A stretch of 64,000 nucleotides of DNA from Leptodactylus fallax (GCA_947044405.1 CAMRHE010000157.1:1-64000); one strand, 5' to 3'. Shown: positions 1-12,921, counted from the stretch's first letter. The notes: generated by a model not told the origin, from the sequence alone. Made by a program: numbers and translations.

Positions 1-465
1 GGTTCACACAACTATGTTGAACAATCTTTGTTTTCAGATCATTTGAGAGTTGTTTTGAGGAGCCCATGATGCCACTCTTCAGAGGAGATTCAAATAGGAG
101 AACAACTAGCAATTAGCCACCTTAAATACCTTTTCTCATGATTGGATACACCTGGCTATGAAGTTCAAAGCTCAGTGAGGTTACAAAACCAATTTTGTGC
201 TTCAGTAAGTCAGTAAAAAGTAGTTAGGAGTATTCAAATCAATAAAATGATAAGGGTACCCAAATTTTTGCACCGGTCAAATTTTGGTTTAATGCATATT
301 GCACATTTTCTGTTAGTACAATAAACCTCATTTCAATCCTGAAATATTACTGTGTCCATCAGTTATTAGATATATCAAATTGAAATGGCTGTTGCAAACA
401 CCCAAATATTTAGAACTAAAAATGATTAAGATTAATAGGGGTGCCCAAACTTTTTCATATGACTG
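1..465 (+). mobile_element. 3' part of a Tc1/mariner-type transposon, cut by window edge
   Basis: The stretch ends in a gtgcccaaac-type terminus followed by TA at 466-467, as expected for a Tc1/mariner element at a TA target. A second, diverged copy of the same terminal motif (gggtacccaaatttttgcac) begins near 253 in the same orientation, so the end has an inner and an outer direct repeat. No transposase coding region is visible; the rest lies before base 1. The superfamily is inferred from terminus style, TA flank and resemblance to known tails. Confidence 0.55.
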
Positions 466-470
466 TATTA

Positions 471-700
471 CTGTATGGACCATAAGGTGGAAATTTTACT
501 GTGTGTGGCCACAAGAGGGACATGCTACTGTGTGGAGGTCACAAGGGGGACAAACTATTGTGTGGAGGCCACAAGGGGGACAAGCTACTGTGTGAAGGCC
601 ACAAGGGGACAATTCTACTGTGTGGGAAAAACAAAGGGGCCATTCTACTAAATGGGGTACAAAAGTGGGAAATTCCGATGTGTGTGAGCCACATGGTATG
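471..700. repeat. minisatellite, about 6 units of ~33 bp
   Basis: Degenerate tandem units around the core tactgtgtggaggccacaag. The short reading frames here are by-products of the repeat and are not genes. The core tactgtgtgg recurs in other arrays near 25.1, 33.6 and 39.9 kb. Confidence 0.85.
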
Positions 701-1330
701 TGGGGATTTCCACAGTGCCACCACAGGGAAAAAGAAGCATAGCATAATACACATTAAAATCAAATGGTGACAGGCCTGGTTCTTCAGAGAAAGAGATGTA
801 CTTCATAGCCATGTTCTGGCTGTGACTAAATAATGGATGTCCTAAATAGGGAAATCTCTCTGATAGGGTGTTTGAAACCTGTCTTTCATAACTAAAAAAC
901 CACTTAGCTTGTGTTCACTTGTTCCCAGGCCTTTTAGTGAGTCTATTAAGGAGATTGATACTGAGTTCTGACAGCAATGCATCTGATAAGTAATATGGAA
1001 AAACTCAGATTAACCTATTTTCTTTTCAGTAAGGTCATACCACTTTGAAGCTGCTGTGCCAAGATATGCCCTCAAATATTGAATTTTGTGTTGTGATTAT
1101 GGACTTTGGCTGTAATCCATGACCATGACCACACTTCAGTACAGTACAAAACAACATTAGGTTTGGCATTCACTTTGTTCAGGCACTACGTTCAATGTGC
1201 ATATTGGCAATGTGCCGCCGAATGTTTGCCCCTAAAGTTACATTCATCTTTCATTGACTTCCAGTATAGTTGAATCAAATGTACAGAATATTGTCATATG
1301 CCAGCCAATGGAGTTTAACTTGAAGCTTAA
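701..1330. other. unassigned non-coding
   Basis: AT-rich sequence with no supported gene, splice-bounded exon or clear repeat structure. Confidence 0.5.
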
Positions 1331-1722
1331 TGGGGGAAAATTATTAAAACTGTCTTTCCGTATGCCAGTCTTAATCAAGCTCCCCACTAGTGTGGGATAA
1401 ACCTGAATTATTAAGAGGCTCTGGCTTCTTAATAATACATGAACACTCCTTTGAGCAAGAATTAAAATCTACGCCAGTAAGGAACTGGAGTCGATTGCAA
1501 GTATAACTCATGCCAGCTTTCTGGCGTGAGTTATAGTAAATTTATTAGGCAAAGGGATCTCCTCTCTGCCTTGTCCACTTTCACATAAAGTGAAGGATGG
1601 AGCATAGAAGGAACAATATGTTGCATCTGTAGCGCAAGAAAGGACCATCAGCCAAAGATGTGGCACATTTGCACCATTCTATGCTAGAAAACTGGCATAG
1701 ATGTGTTAGTAAATTGCTCCCA
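1331..1722. mobile_element. miniature inverted-repeat element (same family as 37.2 kb)
   Basis: The ends are roughly inverted (gggggaaaattattaa at left, tagtaaattgctccc at right). Internal motifs atgccagtcttaat, gcaagaaaggaccat and ccaaagatg are shared in the same order with 37194-37437. No coding capacity. Confidence 0.5.
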
Positions 1723-3200
1723 TCATTTTAAATGAAATTTGCAGCAAATTTCCTCTTTTTCATAAGTTTTGTGAGATAAGTTGTGAGATATCATGTTACA
1801 ACAAATTATCAAATGGATGCTACATCTGTATGTTTAGCTACTATAGATTTTTAAGAACTTCCAACATATATGGCAGAGTTATTATCATCCAATATGTCTA
1901 CATAGTTTGCTGTTTGACTTTAGTAGATTTATGAAAGTGATAGCACTGATTGCATATGTAGCACTGAACCAGTTAAAAGCTCCAATGAGTCAGTTTCTCA
2001 GTTACTGGTTTAGCAATGTATGTAAAATCATGCACTTTAGTTTTGAACTTGGAAACTTGAATCAGACCTTCCACAATATAAACTTGTCCTTGGCATTGAC
2101 CAGTAAGCTTGAATCCTTCCAAATGAGTTGTCAGCCAAGTTACCCCTTACTGTCATTTGAAAAAGCTGTTTGTTGAGGATCTCTCCACAATGCAGACTTA
2201 GGATGATGTTGATAGGATGCTATTAATTATCTGTTAATTGAATGCAGAGATCAATTTCTGCCTTTCCTTCCTGTTATAATTTATGTAGAATTTTATAATG
2301 CTTACAAGGCAGGAACTTGGAAGTAATTACATTCACTTACTAACTCTCACAAAGTGCTAAAGGGTGCCCTGTGGTGTGGCCTTTAGGCTCTCTCTGAAAC
2401 TAAAAAGACCTATTTAACCACAACCTTTTTAATAGTGTAGTTTTACATGGTTAAAGGGTTAGTATAAGCTCAGAGCAACCAGAACTTTTTTTAGGAAATT
2501 ATATATAATTGAGTACAAAGATCTATTATGCCAAGGAATTGATTGTTTTATAACCTAAGTGAGAAAAATAAATACATTAGCTGTGCAATTAAAGGCAACA
2601 TTTCTTTGGCCACATAAAGCTGTATTTATGTAACCTGTAGTCCTACACTCTTTAGCAGTAAAAAAAATATATTTTTTTATGTTTTGTTTTTAATCCATCT
2701 TTAAATGAAAACTTCAATAAATATTTAATATATTTACAGAGGTGTTCCATAAATAAGGCTATGTTATATTCACATCATGTATGGTGTACGCTTAGCATGC
2801 ATGCTGAAAAAAGCTCTTGATGTACTTTTCATGTAAGAATGTTCATAGGGTTCCATTAGCTTGATGGGGACAAAAAATGTCCATTGGACCTATGTCAGGC
2901 TGGTAAACAAAAACAAAGGCATGGCATAGCTGAGTTAAAGAGGTTGTGTTGCCATCAGAACCTAGTAGCAGTGAAGCCTCGGGTTTCAGGCCTGTGGCTT
3001 ATATCAGCATAGACATGTCTGTAGAAGCATTCATCACTTTCTTCTAGTAAGTCTCTTTAAAGTGGAGCCGCCACCACACCTTACATGTATATTTCTGATA
3101 AAAATAATTCTAGAGAATATTTTCTATGTACATAATATGATTGCTCTTCTTCCTGAATCTTGTGGATAAATTGACAATAGGGTGTTACCATTTCCCTTGA
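1723..3200. other. unassigned non-coding
   Basis: AT-rich sequence. One 89-codon open frame (1907-2176) has no recognisable motif and no splice or promoter context, so it was not called. Nothing else is supported. Confidence 0.5.
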
Positions 3201-3566
3201 TAGGCTGAGGCTCCATGTAGCTAAAAAAAAAAGCTGTGTTTTTTCCTTCCCCTATTAAATATATTAATGAAAATACTCAAAAAAAAAAAAAACACGGCAT
3301 TTTACAGTCACTGTTTATTAGATGGGATTCTAGCGAATACCATCCCCACTGTGCAGGAAAATACACGCTGTGGAAATGCTGCCATTTCCAAAAACGTTAC
3401 AGTTTTGGAAATCGCAGCATGTCAATTATACCTACGGAAATGTGGGCGGTTTCCCTATAGGTATAATGGAAGCAGAAAGCCCACAGAGGACTTTGCGTTG
3501 CCGCCACGGTTTTTCCCACGGCGCTTTTTTGCTGCGGGATGATACGTGGGGCCTTAGCCTCACATA
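3201..3566. mobile_element. hAT-like palindromic repeat ('ggccccat' family)
   Basis: The ends are inverted (aggctgaggctccatgt versus acgtggggccttagcct). The interior holds nested stems: a gtttccctataggtataat-type arm and ccaaaaacg/cagttttgg around cagcatgtcaattatacct. This family recurs at least nine more times in the window. hAT membership rests on 8-9-bp flanking duplications at the 26.8 and 46.0 kb copies. Confidence 0.65.
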
Positions 3567-3599
3567 GCTTTTTTCCCCACAATGTGCAAATGAAATAAA

Positions 3600-3862
3600 C
3601 ACAATCTCATTCACTTTGCTGGTACTGTAAGGCTGAAACCCCGCATTGCAAAAATGCAGCATTTTACAGTACCTTCAAAGTGAATAGGATTCTGGCTAAT
3701 CCCATCCACATATTGCAGAAAAAAAATCTGCAGCGGAAAAGCTGCATTTTCAAAAACGCTCTCATTTTTGAAAATCGCAGCATGTCAATCATACCTGCGG
3801 AAACCCTGGCATTTTCCATATAGGTATAATGGAAGCAGAAAGTCCACAGAAAGTGAGCTTCA
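3600..3862. mobile_element. second, partial copy of the 'ggccccat' repeat
   Basis: Directly follows the copy at 3201-3566 and repeats its core motifs (gcagcatgtcaatcatacc, ataggtataatggaagcag) without a clean right end. Probably a truncated copy or a local duplication. Confidence 0.55.
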
Positions 3863-4803
3863 CTACGTAAATTGGTTATACACCTAATCCCAGTAGAGGC
3901 TATTTTATACTTTCCAGATATGCCTCTGTTATTCAGCTTTGGTTCCCCATTTTCATGTAAATTTTCTTCATATGGGAATGAGGAGAAGAGTGCTTTGCCC
4001 AGGAATCATGGAAACATTTGTGCCAGGCTCACTCCTGGTTTTGGTTTACAAATAGTAATGCAAATCTGACCAAATACTGACCTTATTAAGTGGCCTTAGT
4101 CATTAACTAATTTTCCTGTGAGATTTAAGACGTGTCAGTGTTGCTAACCAATGTATTTTAATCTGGCTTAAATAAACTTCAGTTTTATGGATGACTGCCA
4201 TGGCACCCGATATCTTCTGACTTCCTCATAGAGTACATTTGCATTTTCCTCCTTTTTAGAATAGTAAAATTGAGATGTATAAATTATTCCTGGGTACAGT
4301 TGATAATCTGAGTCTGTTGAAAAGCTCAACAATTTTCTCCACAAAGCAAATAAATCTGACCCTATGAAAAGAAGTGGCCTGAACTGTTTGTATCTATCAC
4401 AGGCTGTCATATGGTTGAAGTGAGCACGGTCTCATGATTAACAAAGAAAGCCCTTTGTATAAGAGGGTAGGCATTCTAAATATGAGCCGTGGAGACCACA
4501 GACTGTAGGACGCTGAATGTTGCCTCCTGTTTAGTAAGCTGCAGTGGGCAGGGTAGGCTCATAAATACTGTCCTCATAACATTTTCTTTCATAAGTTGTT
4601 TATCTAGTATGAATCTACAATAGTTATGCACAGGGACTAATAAGCATGAAAGAACAGAGGACACATTCCAGCTTGTGCTAGTTAAAATTCATTACCATTC
4701 AACCACATTCATCCAGTCTATATATGTAATGTGTGACACCTACATTGTAGTCCAATTATATAATAACTGTACCAAGTGTACACAATGTGTGCAAAAGATT
4801 AAG
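3863..4803. other. unassigned non-coding
   Basis: No supported gene or clear repeat. Confidence 0.5.
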
Positions 4804-4807
4804 TTAA

Positions 4808-5199
4808 AGGGGTTTTCCATGAAAGCAAGATAGTCCCTATCCATAGGATAGAGGATAACTTGCATATCATTGGGGGTCCAACCGCTCTGTCCCCCACTGA
4901 TCAGTAAGAAGGGCTACTTTCGCCTCTGTTCTAAACAGATTTCTAGACATTAATTATTTTCAATGGCAGTGCAGGAGAAAGCTGAGCCCTACACTATGGC
5001 TAACTCCGACACTCCCATCTAAAAGGAATGTATGGAGCAGTGCACGCACACTGCCCAACAACCAATTCATTCAGATCAGGGGGCAAAAATACCTAATTTT
5101 CCTGATCAGTGGGGATCTGAGTGGTTGGTCCCCCACTGATCTGCATGTTATTCCCTGTCCTATGGATAGGGGACAACTTGCTTTCATGGAAAAACCCCT
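4808..5199. mobile_element. TTAA-type miniature transposon
   Basis: Flanked by TTAA on both sides (4804-4807, 5200-5203). Terminal inverted repeats aggggttttccatgaaagc and its reverse complement, with one extra A in the right arm. TTAA duplications are typical of piggyBac and Kolobok elements; which of the two mobilised it cannot be told. The interior is non-coding. Related ends occur at 12091, 16173, 34643 and 49545. Confidence 0.8.
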
Positions 5200-5203
5200 T
5201 TAA

Positions 5204-8029
5204 GGCTCCTCAGCCTTGATGGGAAAACTATATGAGAGTTCCCTGGCTGTCATGCTCTAGTTTTGGTTCTGCTGTCCTCTTATGTGGCACTGTGTTCACT
5301 TGGTTCCTTAGACACATGGGCCCAGGTGGAATTACCATTGACATTTATCATAGATGTGTGTCTCAATTTTGGAAATTTTGTAAAATGGTCGATGGAATCA
5401 ACATTCTGCCACTGCCTCTTCATTCTAGGCATCAGTGTGGATTAGGCCCCTTCAATGTTGAAGGGATAACCATATAACCATCTTATAACAAGATGGCGTA
5501 TTATTAGAAATACTGTCACTATATAGTTGTGGGGTCATGACTTCTGGTGCCTCCACCAATCCTGAGAAGGAGGGAGACACAATGCTGATTTACATTAGCA
5601 CTTCTAACATTCAAAACATGGAAAGGGATGCAGTGCTATATCAAAGCTGTGTTTTGACTGAGGATCATGGGGGTCTCAGAGGTTGGACATCCTCTGATCA
5701 TAAAATGATGGCATATCCATGCAATATGCCATCACTTAAGACTACGTGAACACTTTGTAACATGAAGCAGGAAAGGAGGTGGAAGAATTCTGGGTGAGCG
5801 GAAATATATATATAATCCAAACATATTGTTAGGATCTGTCATTGCTGCTGTTGGCAGAAACGCTTCAGAGACAACACAAATACATGAACATCAAAAATGT
5901 GCCTTTATTGAAGTTTGAAGAAAGGAAAAACAAGATGCTCCTGTCAGCTAACTAACCATAGCGTGGGTACTCTCAAATATGCAGGGGCACCTCCTGGAAA
6001 CACACTTATTTTGATAACCTATGATACATTTGCAAATTCACAGACATGAATTGCTTCCTCCTCTGAACTACCACTAACCTCCATCTTAAAAATGGAAGTT
6101 ATACACTCCCTCTAGCAAACTCAGAATATATTCATTAGGAGGAGTACACATTTATAGTTGAGGTAAAGCTAAAGGGATTTTCAGGATTTAAAAATAGACT
6201 AAAAGCAGAAAGTGTCTTAAATTAAAATAATCATCACTTACGTGCTTAACTTGCCATGACTCCAGTGGTCCCTGTACATCTTTGTTTACTTGTCCTGCAG
6301 TGATGACATCACATACATAGATGCAGGCATCATTGCTGATGTCAGTGACTTAATGCAGCAATCATATGCATACACATCATATTATTTCTGAAGAGAGGTA
6401 AACAAAGACTGGAGAGGACCAAGGGAGCAGGGGGGAATTTGCCAGAAGAGTAATAGTTTTTTCTTAACACAATCTATACTTTAAGTTTTTTTTTTTTTGG
6501 TTTATTTTTAAATCCTGGACAACTCATTCATCTGTGTTAGGGCCATACAACTGAGTTTTCCAAAACCGCATACTATCAAAAGAGATACAAACAAATGTAC
6601 TGTACATCTATACATTGCATACGGTAGCCAGCGCCTTTTATTATAGTAGTATATACATGAATGTCTGTATTTTTTATATTTTTCTTTGAAAAGTATTGTA
6701 GTCTATGCAATTCAGTATTGTCAAAAAGTATCAAACCATTAATCTTACAAATGTATGCTACGCGCAAACAGTTTTGACATGTATCTAAACAATGGTCTCT
6801 GTGATTATGTTCAAGTTTACAACTGCATCATTTATTCTGTTTACAGGTCTACAGATGTGTCTATCCTTACCGTAGTTCAAATTTGATTAAGGACTACCAA
6901 AACCATAGATGGACTGCAAACCACAACAAAAAACCTGGGTGGGCGCACAAAGAGACATATAGTAAAAAACATCTCATGACAGAGTATCACAAAATCATGT
7001 TTTTTTCAAAATGCTGGTCATCTCACACCATACATCTTGGGATATGTTGAGCCAAGGGTAAAATATAGAAGGACAAATCTGTATACATCTGACGTATCCT
7101 TAGTTTCTAAATGTCTGAACAAAAACAAGCTCTATAGCAGAAACTGGTTGAAAGTGACTTCTTTGAAAACACTCAAGTAGATACTGTATCTACTGTAGGC
7201 AACAATGTGAGACAAATAATCTGAATAAAGAAAATTTGTACATAAAAGCACATTAAGTTCTCTTAAAAGTAGTCCCAAATGATTTAGAAATAAAACAATT
7301 ATGTAAAAAATAACTCTTTTTGTGCATTGTGTGACATTAACAACTAGGAGTAGATATCTGGCAATGTCAGCTATTTTCCTGTCATCTCTCTAGATAAGAT
7401 TCTACAGTAATGTAAACTGTCATCTTCAGAATGTATATACAACTCTCATTCCAGTTCTTCATGCTGGATAAGCACTTAAAGCAGCCCTCCAACATTTTTT
7501 AATTGCTTTACTTATTAGAGCTGGGCATCATGTAATCTTCACTACTGTGTATTTGCCCGGCTGCCTCTTGCTCTTCCCCTCTGTTCAGGTCCCACATTCG
7601 ATCATGGGATTACCAAACTGATTTGCTGATTCACATACTGTTTGTTGGCTGGACCAAAAGTCATTTTCTCTACACAAGTCTTTGCGACTTGTATAGGGAA
7701 ACTGACTTCTGGTCCACACAGCAGATGCTATATGAATTGGTAAGTAAGTCTGCTAATCGCATGAATCAAGGACCTGAACAAAGCCTACAAAGGCTTGATA
7801 TGAGTGTTTCTTTAAGAAATATATAGAGTAGGCGGAATAACAAGCTCTAATATATACTTATGGATGAAAATGAATGCAAGAAATGAAGGAAACTTGTCAA
7901 TGGTAGTCAATCTGATAACTTGTTTATGTAACCTGCACTGAATATGAATGAAAACCTGATTATGACACTTGCCTATTGGTCAACATTAGCAACTGATCCA
8001 CTTTTTGTATAACGTAGTCTTCATACAAA
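5204..8029. other. unassigned non-coding
   Basis: Long AT-rich stretch without a supported gene. An LTR-like start (tgttaggatctg near 5828) and a minus-strand AATAAA near 5905 were seen, but no matching end or target duplication, so no element is called. Confidence 0.45.
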
Positions 8030-8268
8030 AGAACCATCACTGGGGTCCCAGGCTCAAATTTGATCAAGAACAACATCTGCAAGAACTTTGTATGTTCTCC
8101 CCGTGTTCGTGTGAGCTTCCTCCAGGTACTCTGGTTTCATCCCTTACTCCAAAGACATACTGATAGGGAATTTAGATTGTGAGCCCACTATGGGACAGTG
8201 ACCAACAATGTCTGATAAGAGCTGTGGAATATGTTGGCGCTATACAAGTAAGCAAAATAAATGAATAA
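8030..8268 (+). mobile_element. tRNA-headed SINE, 5' truncated or decayed
   Basis: A weak B-box-like motif (aggctcaaattt) is followed by the body motifs gaacaacatctgcaag, tttgtatgttctccccg, actccaaagacatactgat and ttagattgtgagccc, ending in an A-rich tail with aataaatgaataaa. The same body occurs at 29.6/31.5 kb and, reversed, at 42.1 kb. Confidence 0.75.
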
Positions 8269-8680
8269 ACTTAAGGGGGTAGTCCATTTTATATTTTTAT
8301 TATTTAAGACTGCTACTAATGGGGATATAAACATAACAAACAAGTACTCACCTCTCCCTGGGCCCCAGCTTCTCTTGGTCTGACTCTGTATACAAGTCCC
8401 CTGGCTGACATCACCAGTGACATCCTGCTTATGTGAAGGGACCTCTGCAGTCAAACACAGGCCTCAGTACTGACCTCTTGACAAATGGCACGTGACTGTT
8501 TTTACATGCTGTTTATGAAGTGGTGACTAGTAATGCCTGTATTTGGCTACAGTGGTCACCTGGCAAAAAAGTCGAGGGAACTTGTGTATGGCCCAACCGA
8601 GCTGCCACCACTCAAAACAAAGGCCCACAGAGAGTTACCTACTTTGTTTGTTGGATCACTTCTGTAGCAGCACTATTAAC
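8269..8680. other. unassigned repeat-like sequence
   Basis: Contains a tactcacctctcc motif resembling segments near 24.65 and 32.57 kb, probably part of a dispersed element; borders not resolved. Confidence 0.35.
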
Positions 8681-9745
8681 CCTTTCCCACTGCATTTTCG
8701 TTTTTGACTCCTGTCTTCCAAACACCATGACTTTGTTATTTTTCCGTTCACAGAGCCATATGAGGGTTTAATATTTGCGGGACAAATTGTACTTTGTAAT
8801 GGCACCATTTAATATTCCATATGATGTTCTGGGAAACTGGAAAAAAAACAGAATGGGGTGGAATTGGAGAAAATTGTGTTTATGCGACATTCTTATGCGC
8901 TCTACTTTTACGGTGTTCACTGTGCAGTCAAAATGACATGTCACCTGTATTTTATGGGTCGGTACTATTCCGGGGATACCAAATTTATATTGTTTGTTTT
9001 ATGTTTTAACCCCTTAAAAAAATTCTAAACTTTGCAAAAAACATTTTTTACTTGGAGTTGCCATATTCTGACACTCGTAGCTTCTTTATATTTCCGTGTA
9101 TGGGGATGCATAAGGCATCTTTTTTTGCAGGGACAGATGTAATTTTTAGTAATAACATTTTGGGGAATGTCTATTGTTTTGATCACTTTTTAATAAAATT
9201 TTGATGGAATACAAAATGGCAAAAAAACGGCAATTTGGCACTTTTGATGTTTTTTTTTCCCGCTACAGCATTTGCAATATGGGAAAAATATTTTTATATG
9301 TTTGTAGATGGGTGTTTTTGGACATGGGGATGTATAATTTGTTTATGTTTGTTTTTGTTTATTTATCTTTATTTCAAATCTAGGGAAAGGGGGGTGAGTT
9401 TAATTTTTTAATTTTAATTTTTTTATTTTTTTATTTTTAGTATTAGTATATAGTATTTTAACTATTTTATTAACCCCCCTAGGGTGCTTGAATCTGCAAT
9501 CTTCTAATTGCAGGTTCCATAGACTGCAATACAACTGTATAGCAGTTTATGGGAGATTAGCTAGATAGCTACTGAGGCTGATCATAGACCAGCCTCAATA
9601 GCTATAATGCAATGAACAAACCTGGGAGCCTTCAGTAGTTTCCTAGCTGTCAAGGGAAAAGAATGGCTCCCGCGATTTCGAGTGGCCGCCATCTTTAAAC
9701 ACCTGACATCCACTGTAATAGCATGGCAGATATCAGGAAGAGGTT
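8681..9745 (+). repeat. long dispersed repeat of unknown class
   Basis: Motifs atatttgcgggacaaattg and aatggcaccattt (8799-8810), then aaaaaaacggcaatttggc near 9222. Reverse-strand relatives of different parts occur at 48330-48560 and 60390-60650. No transposase or reverse transcriptase reading frame was recognised, so the class is open. Confidence 0.5.
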
Positions 9746-9875
9746 AAATAATACAAATGCGAATTGGAAAACCCTTCAATTGCCCTTTTTGTGGGCAATT
9801 GAATGTGCCTCTATTCCTTTACTGGAACTTTATAATATCTTCATTTGACATCTTGTAATTACTTTCTTCATATGC

Positions 9876-10112
9876 TGTGATGTCACAGTGTACACAGTGA
9901 ACAGTACAGGCATTATCCCTGTACTATAATGTCACAGTGGGCATTATCCCTGTACTATGACATCACTGTGTGTATTATCTCTCTGCTATAACATCACTGT
10001 GTTTATTATCTCTGTACTGGGATATCATTGTGTGCATTAATCCTGTATTGTGGCATCACTGTGTGCATTATCCATACTGTATAATTACTATGCGCATTAT
10101 CCCTGTGTGTAA
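9876..10112 (+). repeat. minisatellite array, ~35-bp unit
   Basis: About six degenerate units with the core cactgtgtgcattatccctg plus tactatgacat. The reverse-complement unit forms the array at 10950-11905, so the two arrays face each other. Confidence 0.8.
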
Positions 10113-10162
10113 AAGAGTCCAAAATAAATATACACTTTTCAAGTCCTAAACTTTCTGCTTGA

Positions 10163-10492
10163 GGCTAAGGCCCCATCTAGCAAATGCAGCAAAAACAACG
10201 CAGTGGAAAAACGTGATGGAAACATATCACCTTTTTTTGCAGCGTTTTACATTGCATTTTCTCAGAGTTTTCTCTGCGGACTTTCTACCCCTATTATACC
10301 TATACGAAAAATGCCAGCATTTCCGCAAGTATAATTGACATGCTGAGTTTTTTAATTAAAAAAAAAAAAAACAGGCGTTTTTGAAAACTCAGTTTTTCCA
10401 CTGCAGATTTTTATATGCAACGTGTGGATGGGATTAGCCATTTTGCAAGTGCTGTAAAACACAGAGTTTTTGCAATGTTAGGCTTCAGCCTT
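10163..10492. mobile_element. hAT-like 'ggccccat' repeat
   Basis: Starts aggctaaggccccat and carries the family core (cctctattatacc-like arm, ttgacatgctgagtttt). It ends near atgttaggcttcagcc. It sits between the two opposing minisatellite arrays. Confidence 0.65.
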
Positions 10493-10949
10493 CAGCTTTC
10501 CATCTCTGGGTTTCAGCTGCCCTCTTTTCTCTTCTCCACTGCACTTCTTGGTTTTCAGTTCAGGCCAGCAGCATGCTTGCCCTTTTTTGTAAACTGCTCA
10601 ATTATCTCTGGATTTACATACAGAGATAATACAGGCACTAATCAAGAAACTTTACTAGCCCTTATCATGGCTCAACAACTGAAAGCAATATGCAGAGAGA
10701 GGGAGGGAGAAGAATAAAGAGAGCCAGAAACAGGGACTGTCATCAGTCCAACCAAAGAAGTGGTCTGTAATCTAGACAATGAGCTGTAAATACTTAGGAG
10801 ACATATTTTGCTGTATTTGGCAAATAGGTTAAGATAGATAAAGCAATGTATTAGGGAAAACACTTCAGTTACCTTAATCTACAAGTTTAAATATGATCCT
10901 ACAGATGGGAATACCTCTTTAAGGTGACCATGGTAGAGTGGGGCCGCAT
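10493..10949. other. unassigned non-coding
   Basis: A 100-codon open frame starts inside the preceding repeat (10415) and has no recognisable domain, so it was not called. Nothing else is supported. Confidence 0.5.
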
Positions 10950-11905
10950 TGTTATGTCACTGTTGCACAGTGTTGTCTTAGTACAGAAATAATGTACACA
11001 GTGATATCACAATACAAGAAAAATTAACACAGTGATGCCACAATAGAGGGATAATGTACACAGAGATGTTACAGTACAGGAACAGTGAACACTGCAATGT
11101 TACAGTTAGAGATGAGCAAATTTTTCAAAAATTCAATTCGGGAGCTTTGCTGAATTCTCCAATACAATTCGATTCGATCCGAATTAATTCGCGGCGAATT
11201 GCGTTAAATAAATAGCAATTTCCTCGCTGCAAAGAGCCTGTATAGTGGAGTAGAATCGCTGGTTCAGCACTGTAGACTGCAATACACATGTATTACAGTC
11301 TATAGAGGAAGTCAGCCTATGCAGATGCACAGGCTGACTTCCTCACTTCTGGGCAGGATCAACCAGGTACTGGGGGCTACTAGCAGCCCGGGGTCACTGG
11401 GCAGACCCCGGGCTGCAGAATATGCAGACCCCCCGATCTCGTTGCTGGGGGTGCCGAGGGGGACATGTAGCATGGCGGAACCCCTTGGATGCTGCGGAAA
11501 TATTCGACCGCGGCATCCAAGGGGTTAAAACCCGCAATTTCCCGCATTCCCAGTGTTCCTTGCCCCATGTCCTAACGTGCAGCAGCCATTTTATGAAAAA
11601 ATGGGATTCGTTACCACGAAGCGTGAGGAAATCCGGATTCAATGCAAATCGAATATTTCATGAAATTCGGATCAAATTCCACTTCGTCAGCTTCGATTCG
11701 CTCATCTCTAGTTACAGTATACAGATAATGTATGCTGTGATATCAGAGTAAGGAGATCATGTAAAACATGATAATATAACTGGGCCCACTATACTGTAAC
11801 ATCACTGAATAGGGAAAAAGTACAGTGATATAACAGACCAAGAATAATACAAGATTAATACTGCAGAGAAAGGATAATGCATACAGAAGGAATGATCATA
11901 GGACT
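10950..11905 (-). repeat. minisatellite array, inverted relative to 9.9 kb, split by a hAT element
   Basis: Units with the core gataatgtacacagtgat and gttacagtacagg, the reverse complement of the 9876-10112 unit. The array is interrupted at 11107-11710 by a hAT-type insertion and resumes in register after it. Confidence 0.75.
11107..11710. mobile_element. non-autonomous hAT transposon with 8-bp target duplication
   Basis: Ends tagagatgagcaaat and attcgctcatctcta are inverted repeats with one mismatch. The exact 8-mer gttacagt flanks both sides (11099-11106 and 11711-11718), as expected for hAT insertion. The 604-bp interior has no transposase. A relative at 55539-56690 shares ends and internal sequence. 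The array unit already contains gttacagt; insertion at that site still explains the duplication. Confidence 0.85.
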
Positions 11906-12090
11906 GCATAGTTAAACTTAGAATATGGCAACACTAAATTTTCATCATCCATAGGTTATGGCTTCAGAGAGACTTTTGTTTTGCTATAAAGTATTGGTTG
12001 TGATGGAACATAGATGTGACTTATGACACTAATTTCTTTATTTTTTCTTCTTTGTAAAGTCTGTTGTACAACCTTGGTGCAGTTACTTAA

Positions 12091-12610
12091 AGGGGTTTTC
12101 CCACAGACATAGTTATATTTAAATTTGTAGACAACTAAAAGTTAAAGATTTTTGCAAGCAGGACTTTTCTCTCCACATTTTTCAAGTGGATTCGGGGATG
12201 GAATCCCCGAACAGAGAGCAGGCACATGTGTGAACCTAGCCTTAGTGGTGACAGTATGGTGTCTTGGTAGGCTGCCAATGGATACAACCATGAATGCAAA
12301 AACTTTCTGTGGTCTGGCATTTATCAGAATCCCAGTCATGATTTCTTTCATTGTAGCTGGGTTATCTTCTCATATATGTAGTGTCCCTGTCTGATAAGCT
12401 GTCCACAATAAGCAACTCAGGCTGTGTTTCTGACAAGTCCCTGACCATAGAACGGTTGTGCATTCATGGTGTTATCCACTGACAACTGGTCAAGACAACA
12501 AAGACAAAAGAGAAAATCTTTAAATGTTTTAGTTGCAAAAACTTTAATTGTCTACAAATGTAAATATGGGTATAAATATTATAAATAAATATGTTCAAGG
12601 GAAAACCCTT
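12091..12610. mobile_element. TTAA-type miniature transposon
   Basis: Begins aggggttttcccac right after TTAA (12087-12090) and ends gggaaaaccctt before TTAG, a TTAA changed at one base. Subterminal parts are also inverted (tttgtagacaactaaaag versus its counterpart near 12530-12560). Non-coding. Confidence 0.7.
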
Positions 12611-12706
12611 TTAGGTGGCACACATCGTGTAAGCCACTGTATTATTGTAAATGCTTCAGTGGCATAACAAAATTTGCCATTTAGCCCTAGTCTTACAGTG
12701 GATATA

Positions 12707-12921
12707 CAGTGCCTTGCGAAAGTATTCGGCCCCCTTGAACTTTTCAACCTTTTGCAACATTTCAGGCTTCAAACATAAGGATATAAAATTTTAATTTTTT
12801 GGTGAAGAATCAACAAGTGGGACACAATCGTGAAGTGGAACAAAATTTATTGGATATTTTAAACTTTAGTAAAAAATAAAAAACTGAAAAGTGGGGCGTG
12901 CCAAATTATTCGGCCCCCTTA
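12707..12921 (+). repeat. left inverted repeat of Tc1-A copy 1, with two direct repeats
   Basis: The outer direct repeat lies near 12724-12738 and the inner near 12906-12920, both around attcggccccctt, about 183 bp apart. In known IR/DR elements these are transposase binding sites; that role is inferred here. Confidence 0.85.
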
